NCBI GenBank assembly: GCA_015057315.1
Contig: SVER01000011.1
Coordinates: 1 to 64,000, forward strand
Reading direction: 5' to 3'
DNA from: Pseudobutyrivibrio ruminis
Lineage (GTDB): Bacteria; Bacillota; Clostridia; Lachnospirales; Lachnospiraceae
DNA length: 64,000 bases
A program made the position numbers and the translations under genes. Positions 25,399 to 34,965 of the stretch are shown one piece after another (within the stretch, counting starts at the first letter, position 1; every line of letters begins with the position of its first letter). The notes below the pieces were generated by a model. It was not told the DNA's origin, did no database searches, and saw only the letters and a list, made by a program, of their open reading frames with translations.

Positions 25399-26013
25399 TT
25401 ATATTGGTACACCAAGTGCCGTTAATATTTTTGCATAAGAGTCTTCCTCTGGCATAAGAATAAAATGTCCCTTAATTCCTAAGTCATCAGAAAAATCAGT
25501 ATTAATCATAAGTGCATTGTCACCAAAAATACCAAACTGTACAGCAGGAACGGATAAAATGGCAGCTGCCATATCTACTGCAACAAAAGGTACTGATGGA
25601 ACAATTGTAAGATTTGTAAGTCCGGAAAGCGCGGACAAATAAGAACCTGCAATAATATTGCCTACTTCTTTAATTGCAGATAAATCCATCTCATCGAATG
25701 GCTCGTTGTATGAATCATCACGCATCATAAGCTTATTTACAATATGATGTGCACTGGCCATATCCATCAAAAACATCATTGAGCCATCAATGTCCTCTTC
25801 AACTCCAAGTAATATACCAACAATTATTTCTTCTTCCGAACCAATTGCTGAACCTAATTTCTCAACAGGTAAAAATGCTACCTCTGGAACGCTCATATCA
25901 ATTCTAAGGCCAAGCATATTGGCGATGGCAGTTGTTGCGTTGCCAGCGCCAATATTACCTATTTCCTTGAGGACATCAAAATATTTCTCATTAACTTCAT
26001 CAAGTGTGAGCAT
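25399..26013 (-). CDS. cheC: CheY-P phosphatase CheC
   Basis: A 204-residue phosphatase of the CheC/CheX/FliY family. Both active-site helices are present: FDVLKEIGNIGAGNATTA near residues 13-30 and LSAIKEVGNIIAGSYLSA near 110-127, each with the Glu and Asn pair. Two intact sites and length mark it as CheC and not CheX. CheD normally binds it and enhances its activity; the two genes are adjacent. Confidence 0.93.
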   Translation of the reverse strand: MLTLDEVNEKYFDVLKEIGNIGAGNATTAIANMLGLRIDMSVPEVAFLPVEKLGSAIGSEEEIIVGILLGVEEDIDGSMMFLMDMASAHHIVNKLMMRDDSYNEPFDEMDLSAIKEVGNIIAGSYLSALSGLTNLTIVPSVPFVAVDMAAAILSVPAVQFGIFGDNALMINTDFSDDLGIKGHFILMPEEDSYAKILTALGVPI

Positions 26014-26025
26014 AAAAACCTCCCA

Positions 26026-26493
26026 TTAAGAAGCATCATTTTCTCCAATAATTGAGCTGATTTCAAAGATAGAAATTAACTCGTCCCCATTTTTTCCTAC
26101 ACCGTTAATAAATGAGTTTTTGCTCTTAAGTGTAGATGATGGTGCTTCAATATCATCCTCTGATAATGAAAGAACCTCTTTAACCTCGTCAACAATAACA
26201 CCCATTAATCCACCGCTATCAAGCTTAAGGATTATAATACGGGATGCGTCTGTAAATTCATCATCATCAAGATCCATTCTGCGTCTTAAGCTCATTACAG
26301 GAACAACTTCACCACGAAGATTAATAACACCCCTGTAATATGATGGAGCCTTTGGAACTCTTGTGATTTTACTCATACGAACAATGTTATCAATATAGGA
26401 AATGTCGATACCATAATGTTCGCCACCAATCTTTACTACAATGTATTGCTTTTTCTCTTTCTCAACTACATCATACATAGCCAAATCTGACAT
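26026..26493 (-). CDS. cheW: Chemotaxis coupling protein CheW
   Basis: A 155-residue SH3-like scaffold that links CheA to receptors. The CheW core is plain: YIVVKIGGEHYGIDISYI, then RVPKAPSYYRGVINLRGEV, and VMSLRRRMDL. Start ATG with AGGAGG nine to ten bases upstream. Lies 14 bases after cheA, in the expected order. Confidence 0.96.
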   Translation of the reverse strand: MSDLAMYDVVEKEKKQYIVVKIGGEHYGIDISYIDNIVRMSKITRVPKAPSYYRGVINLRGEVVPVMSLRRRMDLDDDEFTDASRIIILKLDSGGLMGVIVDEVKEVLSLSEDDIEAPSSTLKSKNSFINGVGKNGDELISIFEISSIIGENDAS

Positions 26494-26507
26494 GGTCTCA
26501 CCTCCTA

Positions 26508-28616
26508 TTAAATAACAGCATTGACATCAAGAATCATAGCGATTTCACCATCACCAAGGATTGTAGCACCGCTAATGAGCTTGTTATTGTCAAGCTTACC
26601 AAGTGACTTAATAACGATTTCTAGCTGACCAATAAGGTTGTCAACGATAATACCGCCAAGGGTATCACCCTTCTTACAAATAACAACTGTCATTGTATCT
26701 TCTTCGCTTTCCTTTGGCTCGAAATCAAGAATCTTATCAAGGTGAATAAGAGGAATAACCTGGCCTCTAAGATGGATAACCTCTTTAGATTCAACATACT
26801 TGATATCAGATACTGGAATATTTTCAATGTTCATAATTGAAGCTAAGGCAATTGCATATTTTTCATCTCTAATCTCAACCATGAGAGCCTGAATAATAGC
26901 AAGTGTAAGTGGAAGTCGTACTGTAAAGGTAGAGCCTTCGCCCATAACAGACTTAACTGATACGTCACCACCAAGTGCCTCAATATTACTTTTAACTACA
27001 TCAAGACCAACGCCTCGACCAGAAATATCTGTAATCTGCTTTGCCATAGAGAAGGATGGCATAAACAGGAAGTCGATGATTTCCTTCTGAGTAAGATTTT
27101 CTGCTTCTTCAGGAGTTACAAGGCCTCTCTCCACAGCCTTGTCACGAACCTTGTCAGTATTGATACCGCCACCATCATCACCTACTTCGATGATAACGTT
27201 GTTGCCCTCCTGGAAAGCGTTAAGGAAAATTGTACCCTTCTCAGGCTTTCCTGCAGCTTTTCTGTCTTCAGGAGATTCAATACCATGATCAGCTGAATTT
27301 CTAAGCAAATGCTGAAGTGGGTCACCAAGCTGATCTACTACAGTTCTATCAAGCTCTGTATCCTCACCAGTCATTACAAGTTCCATTGGCTTATTAAGCT
27401 TTCTATCAAGGTCTCGAATCATACGTGGGAACTTGGCAACTACTGATTCAATAGGAACCATTCGAACCTTCATAACTGATTCATGAAGATTTGTGGTAAT
27501 ACGCTCAAGGTATTCAATATTCTCATGTAAGGTCTGTCCATCAATCTCACCAGAGCTGTTAGACTGTGATGCCAATGAGTTCTTTGCAATAATAAGCTCG
27601 GAAACCTGATTCATAAGTGCATCAAGCTTTTCAATATCAACACGGATTGTACGTGATGTAACTGGCTTATTAGCAGGCTGGTTCTTTCCACCAGCAGATT
27701 TTGCAGTAGATGCTGCTGGCTTTGCAGCTGGCGCTGGGGCTGGAGCTGCAGGAGCTGCTGCCTCTGGTGCAGGGGCTGGCTCTGGAGCTGCTTCCTCCTC
27801 TTTTTTCTCGTACATTTCTGGAGTAACCTTGTCTGCTTCAACTGATTCTATCTCGGAAACAGCCTTTACTGCCTCCAGTATAGGATCTAGTTCTGATTCA
27901 GTTGAAAGAATAAATGAAAAATCAAATTCGAACTTCTCATCTTCGATATCAGATGAGCTTGGATCAAAGGCCATAATCTGACCAAAGTCCTCTACAGCCT
28001 TAAATACAAGGAAAGCTCTTGCTGCCTTAAGCAAGCATTCCTTGTTAATATGAATTGTAAAACCATAAAGCTGTTTCTCGCCCTTAAGCTTTTCTATAAG
28101 CTCAGGTTCAAGCTTCATCTTCTTGTAAAGAGGACCATCTGCTCCATCATCAGCTGCAGCACCGCCTGATTCTCCATCGGCGCCTGATGCAGCCTCTGCA
28201 GGTGCCGAATCAGCAGGAGCCTCGCCCCCTTCTGCCTGAGCAAGATAATCGTTAAGAAGTTTAATTAAGGCTTCGTTTTCTTCCTCACCCTCATTAGAAG
28301 TAGCTTTAACTGTATCAAGGTAGCCCTCGATAGCATCAAGACACTTAAATAGAATATCAATAAGGTTAGAATTAACCTTGACATTATCATTTCTTACTTC
28401 CTGGAAAACGTTTTCCATGTCGTGTGTAAGATGCTGCATTCGTTTGAATCCCATAGTACCAGCCATACCCTTTAAAGAGTGGGCTGCACGGAAGATTTCA
28501 TTTACAACATCCTTATTTTCAGGCTCTTTCTCAAGTTCCATAATGTTGTCGGAAAGGCTCTGAATATGACCGCTTGTCTCGTCGATAAAGATATCCAAAT
28601 ATTGACTTACATCCAT
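26508..28616 (-). CDS. cheA: Chemotaxis histidine kinase CheA
   Basis: A 702-residue kinase that phosphorylates CheY and CheB. In order: P1 with phospho-His46 in FRAAHSLKGMAG, a linker, a P2-like domain (about 165-275), a long Ala/Pro-rich linker (about 280-325), P3 dimerisation, P4 ATPase with HLLRNSADHGIESPEDR (N box), VGDDGGGI and GRGVGLDVVKSN (G boxes), and P5, a CheW-like domain. The ATG at 28616 follows GGAGG, which overlaps the end of cheB; the frame is open five codons further back. Confidence 0.97.
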   Translation of the reverse strand: MDVSQYLDIFIDETSGHIQSLSDNIMELEKEPENKDVVNEIFRAAHSLKGMAGTMGFKRMQHLTHDMENVFQEVRNDNVKVNSNLIDILFKCLDAIEGYLDTVKATSNEGEEENEALIKLLNDYLAQAEGGEAPADSAPAEAASGADGESGGAAADDGADGPLYKKMKLEPELIEKLKGEKQLYGFTIHINKECLLKAARAFLVFKAVEDFGQIMAFDPSSSDIEDEKFEFDFSFILSTESELDPILEAVKAVSEIESVEADKVTPEMYEKKEEEAAPEPAPAPEAAAPAAPAPAPAAKPAASTAKSAGGKNQPANKPVTSRTIRVDIEKLDALMNQVSELIIAKNSLASQSNSSGEIDGQTLHENIEYLERITTNLHESVMKVRMVPIESVVAKFPRMIRDLDRKLNKPMELVMTGEDTELDRTVVDQLGDPLQHLLRNSADHGIESPEDRKAAGKPEKGTIFLNAFQEGNNVIIEVGDDGGGINTDKVRDKAVERGLVTPEEAENLTQKEIIDFLFMPSFSMAKQITDISGRGVGLDVVKSNIEALGGDVSVKSVMGEGSTFTVRLPLTLAIIQALMVEIRDEKYAIALASIMNIENIPVSDIKYVESKEVIHLRGQVIPLIHLDKILDFEPKESEEDTMTVVICKKGDTLGGIIVDNLIGQLEIVIKSLGKLDNNKLISGATILGDGEIAMILDVNAVI

Positions 28617-28620
28617 CCTA

Positions 28621-29865
28621 CTAACCTCCAAGTTTCTTTACTATTGAATTAGCTACTGATTTAAGTGGAGCTACCTCATTTGATAACCCACCTTGTTCCA
28701 CCGCTTTAGGCATACCATAAACTACGCATGTAGATGCCTCTTGCGAAATAACGTAAGTCTTTTTGTATTGATTTAAATACCTGATTCCTTCTGAACCATC
28801 TGCCCCCATACCTGTAAGTACTACACAAATTATTTCATCAAAGCTTGATTTGGCCAAAGACTGATACATTACATCAGCACAAGGCTTCAAGCTATTTACA
28901 GGTGGACCGTCATCAAGCTGACAATAAGCAGCACGACTTGCGTCTTCGCAGATTTTCATGTGCTTACCACCTGGTGTAATATACACTACTCCAGGTTTAA
29001 AATACTCTCCATCTTCGGCTTCTTTAACGCTAATGCTGGATATCTGATTTAATCTAGCAGCAAGTGATGCAGTGAAGCCTTCTGGCATGTGTTGTACCAG
29101 AACAAGAGGTACTGACAGATTAGCAGGAAGCATAGGCACAAATGTATGAAGCGCCTGTGGACCTCCTGTGGAACAGGCAAGGGCAATAAACTTTTTGGTT
29201 CTAACCCCTGTGCCAGAAGGTGTTGTAGCCTTGCTACCTGAGCTTTGAATTGAGCTTTGGGTAGAAGTAGATACTGTACCAGACATTCTTGATACTACTG
29301 ATTCCTTGTTGCTTTCAGTATTAGTATGCGCATTACCAATACCCTGCTTCGCCTCAGCAAGTCTGGTTCTTACACCTGCCATCCTTTCAGCTGTCTTTCT
29401 GTGGGAATCCTCAATAGACCTAGTGTTATCAGAGGTTCCGCCTCTTTGAACGACTGGTTTGAAAGCCCTTGATTTGGTAACGTTGTGGAGAGCTTCAAGT
29501 AACTGCTTTCCAAAGATTTCTCTAGTTTCACCACTAGAACGGATAGGCTTAACTACGAAATCAAGTGCACCATATTCCATTGCCTTCATTGTACTGTCAG
29601 CATCTTCCTTTAAGGATGAACTAATTAGGACAGCATTAATATCTTGATTTTCCTTGTTAAGCTTTTCAAGAAGCTCAAGTCCTGTTAGTTTAGGAAGCAC
29701 CATGTCAAGTACAACCAAATCGTATGGAGTCTTCTTTATTTTGTTGTAAGCGTCTTCGCCGTCTGCACTGACGTCAATTACACGAAAATCACTATCTGCG
29801 TTGATAATATCACAAATAATCCTTCTCATGAGTGCAGAGTCATCAACAACTAAAATCTTATACAT
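28621..29865 (-). CDS. cheB: Chemotaxis response regulator / protein-glutamate methylesterase CheB
   Basis: A 414-residue receptor demethylase. The receiver domain (1-120) has Asp54 in VVLDMVLPKLTG; a Ser/Thr-rich linker of about 100 residues follows; the esterase domain (about 225-412) has the catalytic Ser in ACSTGGPQAL, His in QHMPEGFTASLA and Asp in LTGMGADGSEG. The linker is long for the family. It lies 3 bases after the pilZ gene and its stop precedes the cheA start by four bases. Confidence 0.97.
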   Translation of the reverse strand: MYKILVVDDSALMRRIICDIINADSDFRVIDVSADGEDAYNKIKKTPYDLVVLDMVLPKLTGLELLEKLNKENQDINAVLISSSLKEDADSTMKAMEYGALDFVVKPIRSSGETREIFGKQLLEALHNVTKSRAFKPVVQRGGTSDNTRSIEDSHRKTAERMAGVRTRLAEAKQGIGNAHTNTESNKESVVSRMSGTVSTSTQSSIQSSGSKATTPSGTGVRTKKFIALACSTGGPQALHTFVPMLPANLSVPLVLVQHMPEGFTASLAARLNQISSISVKEAEDGEYFKPGVVYITPGGKHMKICEDASRAAYCQLDDGPPVNSLKPCADVMYQSLAKSSFDEIICVVLTGMGADGSEGIRYLNQYKKTYVISQEASTCVVYGMPKAVEQGGLSNEVAPLKSVANSIVKKLGG

Positions 29866-29868
29866 TCC

Positions 29869-30612
29869 CTACCCCTGATCTTTTTTTCTTAAACGTCGGT
29901 CCTCATCAAAAATGTACTTAATTATGGTCTCTCTATCTTCCGGTTCTTTAAAAAGGAATTCTATACGATGTTCATATACACCCAAATTTTCTTTGTGCTC
30001 TGTCTTTACACGTCTTGCAATAACATTTATTGTCTCGTCCATATCCTTTGATTTTAGTTTAAAGGATACATACATATATCTTTCTGTTAATATATCAGTC
30101 TTGGCACTGAATTTTGCTCCACCGCCACTAATGTCCAAAATATTGCCTGTTACTGGTGGGCCGTAGGTATTTCCATATTTTTCCAAATCATCCTCAACTA
30201 AGGCCATATTAGGCAGGATTGCCACATCCTTAGGAATAGGTAAAACCTTTACTGGTATAAGACACTGAAATCTAAAGTAATCTCTTCTTTGAACCTTTTT
30301 CAGCTTGCTGTCAGGTACAAACACATACACAGGAAAATTCTCTAAACGCCCTCTTTTTGTTATTTCCCCTGAAAGCTGAAACATACCCTGTTTTGTATTA
30401 AAAACTGCGTTAAAAGGAACATTCATCGGAATTGTTACCGTATGTCCTTTTCTGGTTGGAATATGAAATATAATCTCCTCTTTTTTAGTTACGCCAAAAA
30501 CACTGGAGATATAAATACTTCTATCCTCATCTATGTTGCTTTCCACGTCAGAATTTGTGCTGGCAAAAGAAAACTCTATAGGTGTGCCAGGCCTCAGTTC
30601 TAATATTTCCAT
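29869..30612 (-). CDS. Flagellar brake protein with YcgR-like and PilZ domains
   Basis: A 247-residue protein with an N-terminal YcgR-type domain (about 1-100) and a C-terminal PilZ domain (about 105-235). The c-di-GMP binding pattern is present as RRDYFRFQ (RxxxR) and ILDISGGGAKF (D/NxSxxG). Such proteins slow or stop the motor when c-di-GMP is high, via MotA or the switch. Placement between flhG and cheB supports a motility role; the orthologue in B. subtilis is DgrA/YpfA-like. Confidence 0.85.
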   Translation of the reverse strand: MEILELRPGTPIEFSFASTNSDVESNIDEDRSIYISSVFGVTKKEEIIFHIPTRKGHTVTIPMNVPFNAVFNTKQGMFQLSGEITKRGRLENFPVYVFVPDSKLKKVQRRDYFRFQCLIPVKVLPIPKDVAILPNMALVEDDLEKYGNTYGPPVTGNILDISGGGAKFSAKTDILTERYMYVSFKLKSKDMDETINVIARRVKTEHKENLGVYEHRIEFLFKEPEDRETIIKYIFDEDRRLRKKDQG

Positions 30613-30615
30613 AAG

Positions 30616-31491
30616 CTATGCCCTATCCTTAAGTAATGCATTGAATATATGTGATACACCCCATCTAAAGTGAGTGTTCTCATCCTTTTTAAGTAACTTT
30701 GAAGCCACTGATTCAAAGCACTTTGTAGCCTTAGATGTAGGATATTCCAAGGATACTACCTTTTGATTTCTTACAGCCTTTTCAAGCTGGCTGTCATAGG
30801 CCACATATCCTAAATAATCTAAGCTGCCACCTAAAAACTTTTGTACAACAGAATTCATTTTTTCGTATACGGCTCTTCCCTCTGCCTCACTTGTAACCTT
30901 GTTAGCTACTAAATGCACATTAGTTCCGTCTTTGGAATACTTAGGACTTTTGTACATTGCTTTCATAAGGGAATAAGAATCCGTAAGGGAACTTGGCTCT
31001 GGTGTTGATACCAAAATCACCTCAGGAGAAGCTAAAACGAACTCTAATACCTGATCTGAAACTCCCGCACCTGTATCTATTATAAGAATATCACATAAAT
31101 CATTTAAAAGTGATAGGTTGTGGACTAAAAACGCAATTTGTTCACGATTTAGGTTGTTTAATCCAACTACGCCTGAGCCTCCAGATATAAAACCTATTCC
31201 CATAGGTCCTGTTGTTATAATATCTCTGATGCTCATTCCCTTAAAAATCACATCAGAAAGATTGTATTTAGGTAAAGTACCAAACATTACCTCTACATTG
31301 GCAAGGCCAAAATCCCCGTCCAAAATAATTACCTTTTTATCAAGTCGAGTGAACCAAACTGCCAGATTAACTGCCATATTGGATTTACCAACTCCACCCT
31401 TGCCAGATGTTATGGTAATTACCTTTGTCTTTTCAACGGTTCTGATATTTGAAGCCTTGATGACGTTACGTAGGTTCTGTGCTTGATCCAT
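30616..31491 (-). CDS. flhG: Flagellar number/placement ATPase FlhG (MinD-like)
   Basis: A 291-residue P-loop ATPase that controls FlhF and flagellar number. It begins MDQAQNLRNVI, where DQAxxLR is the known motif that stimulates the FlhF GTPase; the deviant Walker A is TSGKGGVGKSN (about residues 28-38) and the switch region is IIDTGAGVSD. The gene starts one base before the end of flhF, the usual tandem. Confidence 0.93.
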   Translation of the reverse strand: MDQAQNLRNVIKASNIRTVEKTKVITITSGKGGVGKSNMAVNLAVWFTRLDKKVIILDGDFGLANVEVMFGTLPKYNLSDVIFKGMSIRDIITTGPMGIGFISGGSGVVGLNNLNREQIAFLVHNLSLLNDLCDILIIDTGAGVSDQVLEFVLASPEVILVSTPEPSSLTDSYSLMKAMYKSPKYSKDGTNVHLVANKVTSEAEGRAVYEKMNSVVQKFLGGSLDYLGYVAYDSQLEKAVRNQKVVSLEYPTSKATKCFESVASKLLKKDENTHFRWGVSHIFNALLKDRA

Positions 31492-32883
31492 TTAGTTTCC
31501 TCCCAATAATAGCTTTACCAGCTTTTGGGCGTTTACAATCTCAATGTCATCTGGCACATTTTGTCCAACTGTAATATATGAAAGAGGCGCCTTTGTATAA
31601 ACCTTCATGTTAAAAATATTTCCAAGGCACTTAGTTTCATCAAGTTTTGTAAAAATAAGGTTAAACTTTGCAAATTCCATATAAGAATCTGCAATATCAA
31701 TTAAATCCTTCTGCTTTGTGGTGGCTGACAAAACAAGATAAACTTCGCTGTCATAATAATCTCCTAAAGCAGAAATCAGTTTTTTAGTGTCCTGCCTTTG
31801 TTCCTCATTCTTATGAGAAAAGCCTATGGTATCAACTAAAATAACATCTAAATCATCGTTTTCTCTTACCTGCTTTTTAACAGTATCTAAAAGCTCCTCT
31901 GGAGAATAGATTACATTAAGAGGTACACCTAGAATATTTGCATAGGTCTGCAGCTGATTAGCTGCTGCCATTCTGTAGGTGTCAGCAGTGATAAGACCGA
32001 CCTTTTTACCTTCCTCAACCTTGAATTTGGAAGCGATTTTAGCAATAGTTGTAGTCTTTCCAACCCCAGTAGGTCCAATGAAAAACACAACCTTTGGTCT
32101 TCTTTCCCCTGGAACAATCCTTGTAGGTGTTCCAAGCTTAAGTACCATCTTTTGATATACATTAGACAAAAGATTATCTAAAGAATGGCTGGTACGTAAG
32201 ACCTTATCCATATCCTCTAGAACCTGATTTATATATTTTTCCTGCACCTCATTTTCAAGAAGCACATTGTAAAGCATCTTTACAAATACATGATTATCAC
32301 CATCAATAGATGGCTTATTGTTTTCTAATTCCTTAATTTGAATATCGTCATCTTCTGTTTTATTTATTACTTTTGCAGGCTGTTTTTCACTTACCACAGC
32401 TTTAGCATAAGCAGGCTTAGAATATGTAGGCTCAAAAAGCTTTGCATGCTTAGCGTTATCAGCCAAAGGTTCAAAATTATCTTCTTTGTTATTCGTAGCT
32501 TTAGGTAATTCATCTATAGCTGATTTTACCTCAGAAGCAGTATCTATATTTGCATCTTTTACTACAGGCTCAGCAGGTGCCTGCTTTTCTAACACCTGAT
32601 TAACAGCAGAAAATGCATCCTTTAATATAATTGCATCATCTGCAACAGCCTCAAATGAGCCAGCCTTTGCTTCAGAAGGCACAGCGAATGCTTTGGCACC
32701 GCCTGACAAGCCATCATCTTCAACAGCTGCTGTTACTTCATAGGTACTGTGTTTGAATAACCCGCCGATTCCCTTAGGCTTTACAACCTTCACATTCATT
32801 ATGACGGCTGCGCCACCAAGCTCCTTTCGTACCTTCTCCATTGCTTCTTCTTCAGTTTTTCCTGTGTACTTATTAATTGTCAT
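31492..32883 (-). CDS. flhF: Flagellar SRP-type GTPase FlhF
   Basis: A 463-residue GTPase that targets the first flagellar components to the assembly site. It has an N-terminal basic region with TGKTEEEAMEKVRKELG, a long acidic variable region (about 70-200), an N-domain, and the G domain with IGPTGVGKTTTIAKIAS (P loop), DTIGFSHKN and TKLDETKCLGN. It overlaps neither neighbour but abuts flhG. Confidence 0.95.
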   Translation of the reverse strand: MTINKYTGKTEEEAMEKVRKELGGAAVIMNVKVVKPKGIGGLFKHSTYEVTAAVEDDGLSGGAKAFAVPSEAKAGSFEAVADDAIILKDAFSAVNQVLEKQAPAEPVVKDANIDTASEVKSAIDELPKATNNKEDNFEPLADNAKHAKLFEPTYSKPAYAKAVVSEKQPAKVINKTEDDDIQIKELENNKPSIDGDNHVFVKMLYNVLLENEVQEKYINQVLEDMDKVLRTSHSLDNLLSNVYQKMVLKLGTPTRIVPGERRPKVVFFIGPTGVGKTTTIAKIASKFKVEEGKKVGLITADTYRMAAANQLQTYANILGVPLNVIYSPEELLDTVKKQVRENDDLDVILVDTIGFSHKNEEQRQDTKKLISALGDYYDSEVYLVLSATTKQKDLIDIADSYMEFAKFNLIFTKLDETKCLGNIFNMKVYTKAPLSYITVGQNVPDDIEIVNAQKLVKLLLGGN

Positions 32884-32888
32884 TTACT

Positions 32889-34940
32889 CTACCCCGTTAC
32901 CATACCTACTGATGAAAGCTCTACATTAGAATCAATTTCATTGTAAGATACAACAATCAAGTCCTTCACATAATCCTGTGTAAGACTCTTAAAATACATT
33001 CTCACTATTGGAGATGTAACAACAATAGGTGTTTTTCCCATCTCCTCAAGCTTTTTAATCTGCTCCTCTAATGATGCTATAATGGCTTTTATTCGTTCAG
33101 GATCAAGTGTCAAATACGCCCCTTGCTCCGTCTGCTTTATTGAAGCCATTATATCCTGCTCAACCTTAGGATCCACTGTAATTACCTGTGTCACCTCGTT
33201 AGGAGCAAAATATCTTCCTGATATAGCTCTCTTTAATCCCTGTCTTACATATTCTGTAAGTACATCTGTATCATGGGTTGTTGTAGCATGATCTGCCAGT
33301 ACTTCAAATATTGTAAGAAGGTCTCTGATAGAAACCCCTTCTGAAAGCAAGTTCTGTAATACCTTTTGTACATCTCCAAGTCCAAGTAGCTTTGGAACAA
33401 GCTCATCAACAATAACAGGATTGCTTTCCTTAAGGTTATCAATAAGATTTTGAACATCCTGTCTGGTAAGAAGCTCTGCAATATGGCTTCTGATAACCTC
33501 CGTCAGATGTGTTGCAATAATTGAAGGTGGATCTACAACAGTATATCCTAAAGATTCAGCTCTTTCTCTCTGGCTTTCCGTTATCCATAATGCAGGCAAA
33601 TGGAAGGATGGCTCAAAGGTAGGAATACCTGTAATTTCTTCTTCCACATAGCCAGGATTCATAGCCATGTAATGGTCAAATAGAATCTCGCCTTCTGTAA
33701 CCTGAATTCCCTTAATCTTAATTATGTATTGATTAGGATTAAGCTGAATGTTATCGCGAAGTCTGATAATAGGAACTACTGTACCAAGCTCTAGTGCTAT
33801 CTGCCTTCGAATCATAACAACTCTATCTAGCAAATCACCTCCTTGATTAGCATCAGCTAGAGGTATAATGCCGTATCCAAATTCAAGCTCAATTGGGTCA
33901 ACCTGCAAGAGAGATACAACATTTTCCGGCTTTCTTATTTCTTCTGCTTCAGTTTCTTCTGCTGCTACCTCATGTTCAATTTCTTCTTCACCTAAGGTCT
34001 TAGACATTGAATAGCCAGTGATAATAAAGGCTGCACCAAATGCCACAAACAATACCACGTTCAAAGGTGTTGCTATACCAAGGAAAGCCATTGAACCACC
34101 AACTATATAAAGAACCTTTGGAATACCAAATAATTGTCTTACAAGTGTTCCAGAAAAATCTGCCGCTTTTGATCCTTTTGTTACAAGAATACCAGTTGAT
34201 AATGAAATCAAAAGAGATGGTATCTGAGATACTAGTCCATCACCAATTGTTAAAATACCAAACTGTTGAATAGCTTCTGCAGCAGGAAGCCCCTGATTTA
34301 TCATTCCGAGAGCTGTACCACCTGCAAGGTTGATTACTGTTATTATAAGACCTGCAGTAGCATCTCCTTTTACGTACTTTGTAGCACCATCCATAGCTCC
34401 GAAAAATGATGATTCTTCCTGAATCTTATCTCTTCTTCGCTTTGCTTCGGCATCATCTATTGCTCCTGTATTAAGGTCTGCATCGATAGCCATCTGTTTT
34501 CCTGGCATAGCATCCAGTGTAAATCTTGCTGTTACTTCAGCTACACGCTCAGAACCTTTGTTGATTACCATGAATTGAATAATAATCAGTACTATGAAAA
34601 TAATGGCACCGATTACCAGATTATTGCCTCCAACGAAACTACCGAAGGTTCTAACTACGTTTCCTGGATCTCCTGTAGATAGAATAAGTCTTGTAGAAGA
34701 AACGTTTAATGAAATTCTAAAAATAGTTGAAAATAAAAGTAATGTAGGGAAGAAGGACATGTCCAAAACTTCCTGAACAAAAAGTGTGTTCATAAGAATA
34801 ATGAGTGCTATAGAAATATTAAAAGCAATCATTATATCAAGTAAAAAATTAGGGATTGGGATAACAAAGAAGATTACGGCTGCAAGTAGATATGCTGCTA
34901 CGCCGAAATCAGTTTTCTTAACTGATGATGTTATATCCAT
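32889..34940 (-). CDS. flhA: Flagellar type III export gate protein FlhA
   Basis: A 683-residue export-gate protein: about eight membrane segments in the first 310 residues, then the cytosolic ring domain. The FHIPEP-type conserved loop is present (FTLDAMPGKQMAIDADLNTG, DAEAKRRRDKI). It forms the nonameric ring that receives substrates and couples export to proton flow. It lies 5 bases before flhF and 25 after flhB. Confidence 0.96.
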   Translation of the reverse strand: MDITSSVKKTDFGVAAYLLAAVIFFVIPIPNFLLDIMIAFNISIALIILMNTLFVQEVLDMSFFPTLLLFSTIFRISLNVSSTRLILSTGDPGNVVRTFGSFVGGNNLVIGAIIFIVLIIIQFMVINKGSERVAEVTARFTLDAMPGKQMAIDADLNTGAIDDAEAKRRRDKIQEESSFFGAMDGATKYVKGDATAGLIITVINLAGGTALGMINQGLPAAEAIQQFGILTIGDGLVSQIPSLLISLSTGILVTKGSKAADFSGTLVRQLFGIPKVLYIVGGSMAFLGIATPLNVVLFVAFGAAFIITGYSMSKTLGEEEIEHEVAAEETEAEEIRKPENVVSLLQVDPIELEFGYGIIPLADANQGGDLLDRVVMIRRQIALELGTVVPIIRLRDNIQLNPNQYIIKIKGIQVTEGEILFDHYMAMNPGYVEEEITGIPTFEPSFHLPALWITESQRERAESLGYTVVDPPSIIATHLTEVIRSHIAELLTRQDVQNLIDNLKESNPVIVDELVPKLLGLGDVQKVLQNLLSEGVSIRDLLTIFEVLADHATTTHDTDVLTEYVRQGLKRAISGRYFAPNEVTQVITVDPKVEQDIMASIKQTEQGAYLTLDPERIKAIIASLEEQIKKLEEMGKTPIVVTSPIVRMYFKSLTQDYVKDLIVVSYNEIDSNVELSSVGMVTG

Positions 34941-34965
34941 ACTCTTCTCCCCCTTTCCTTAAAGA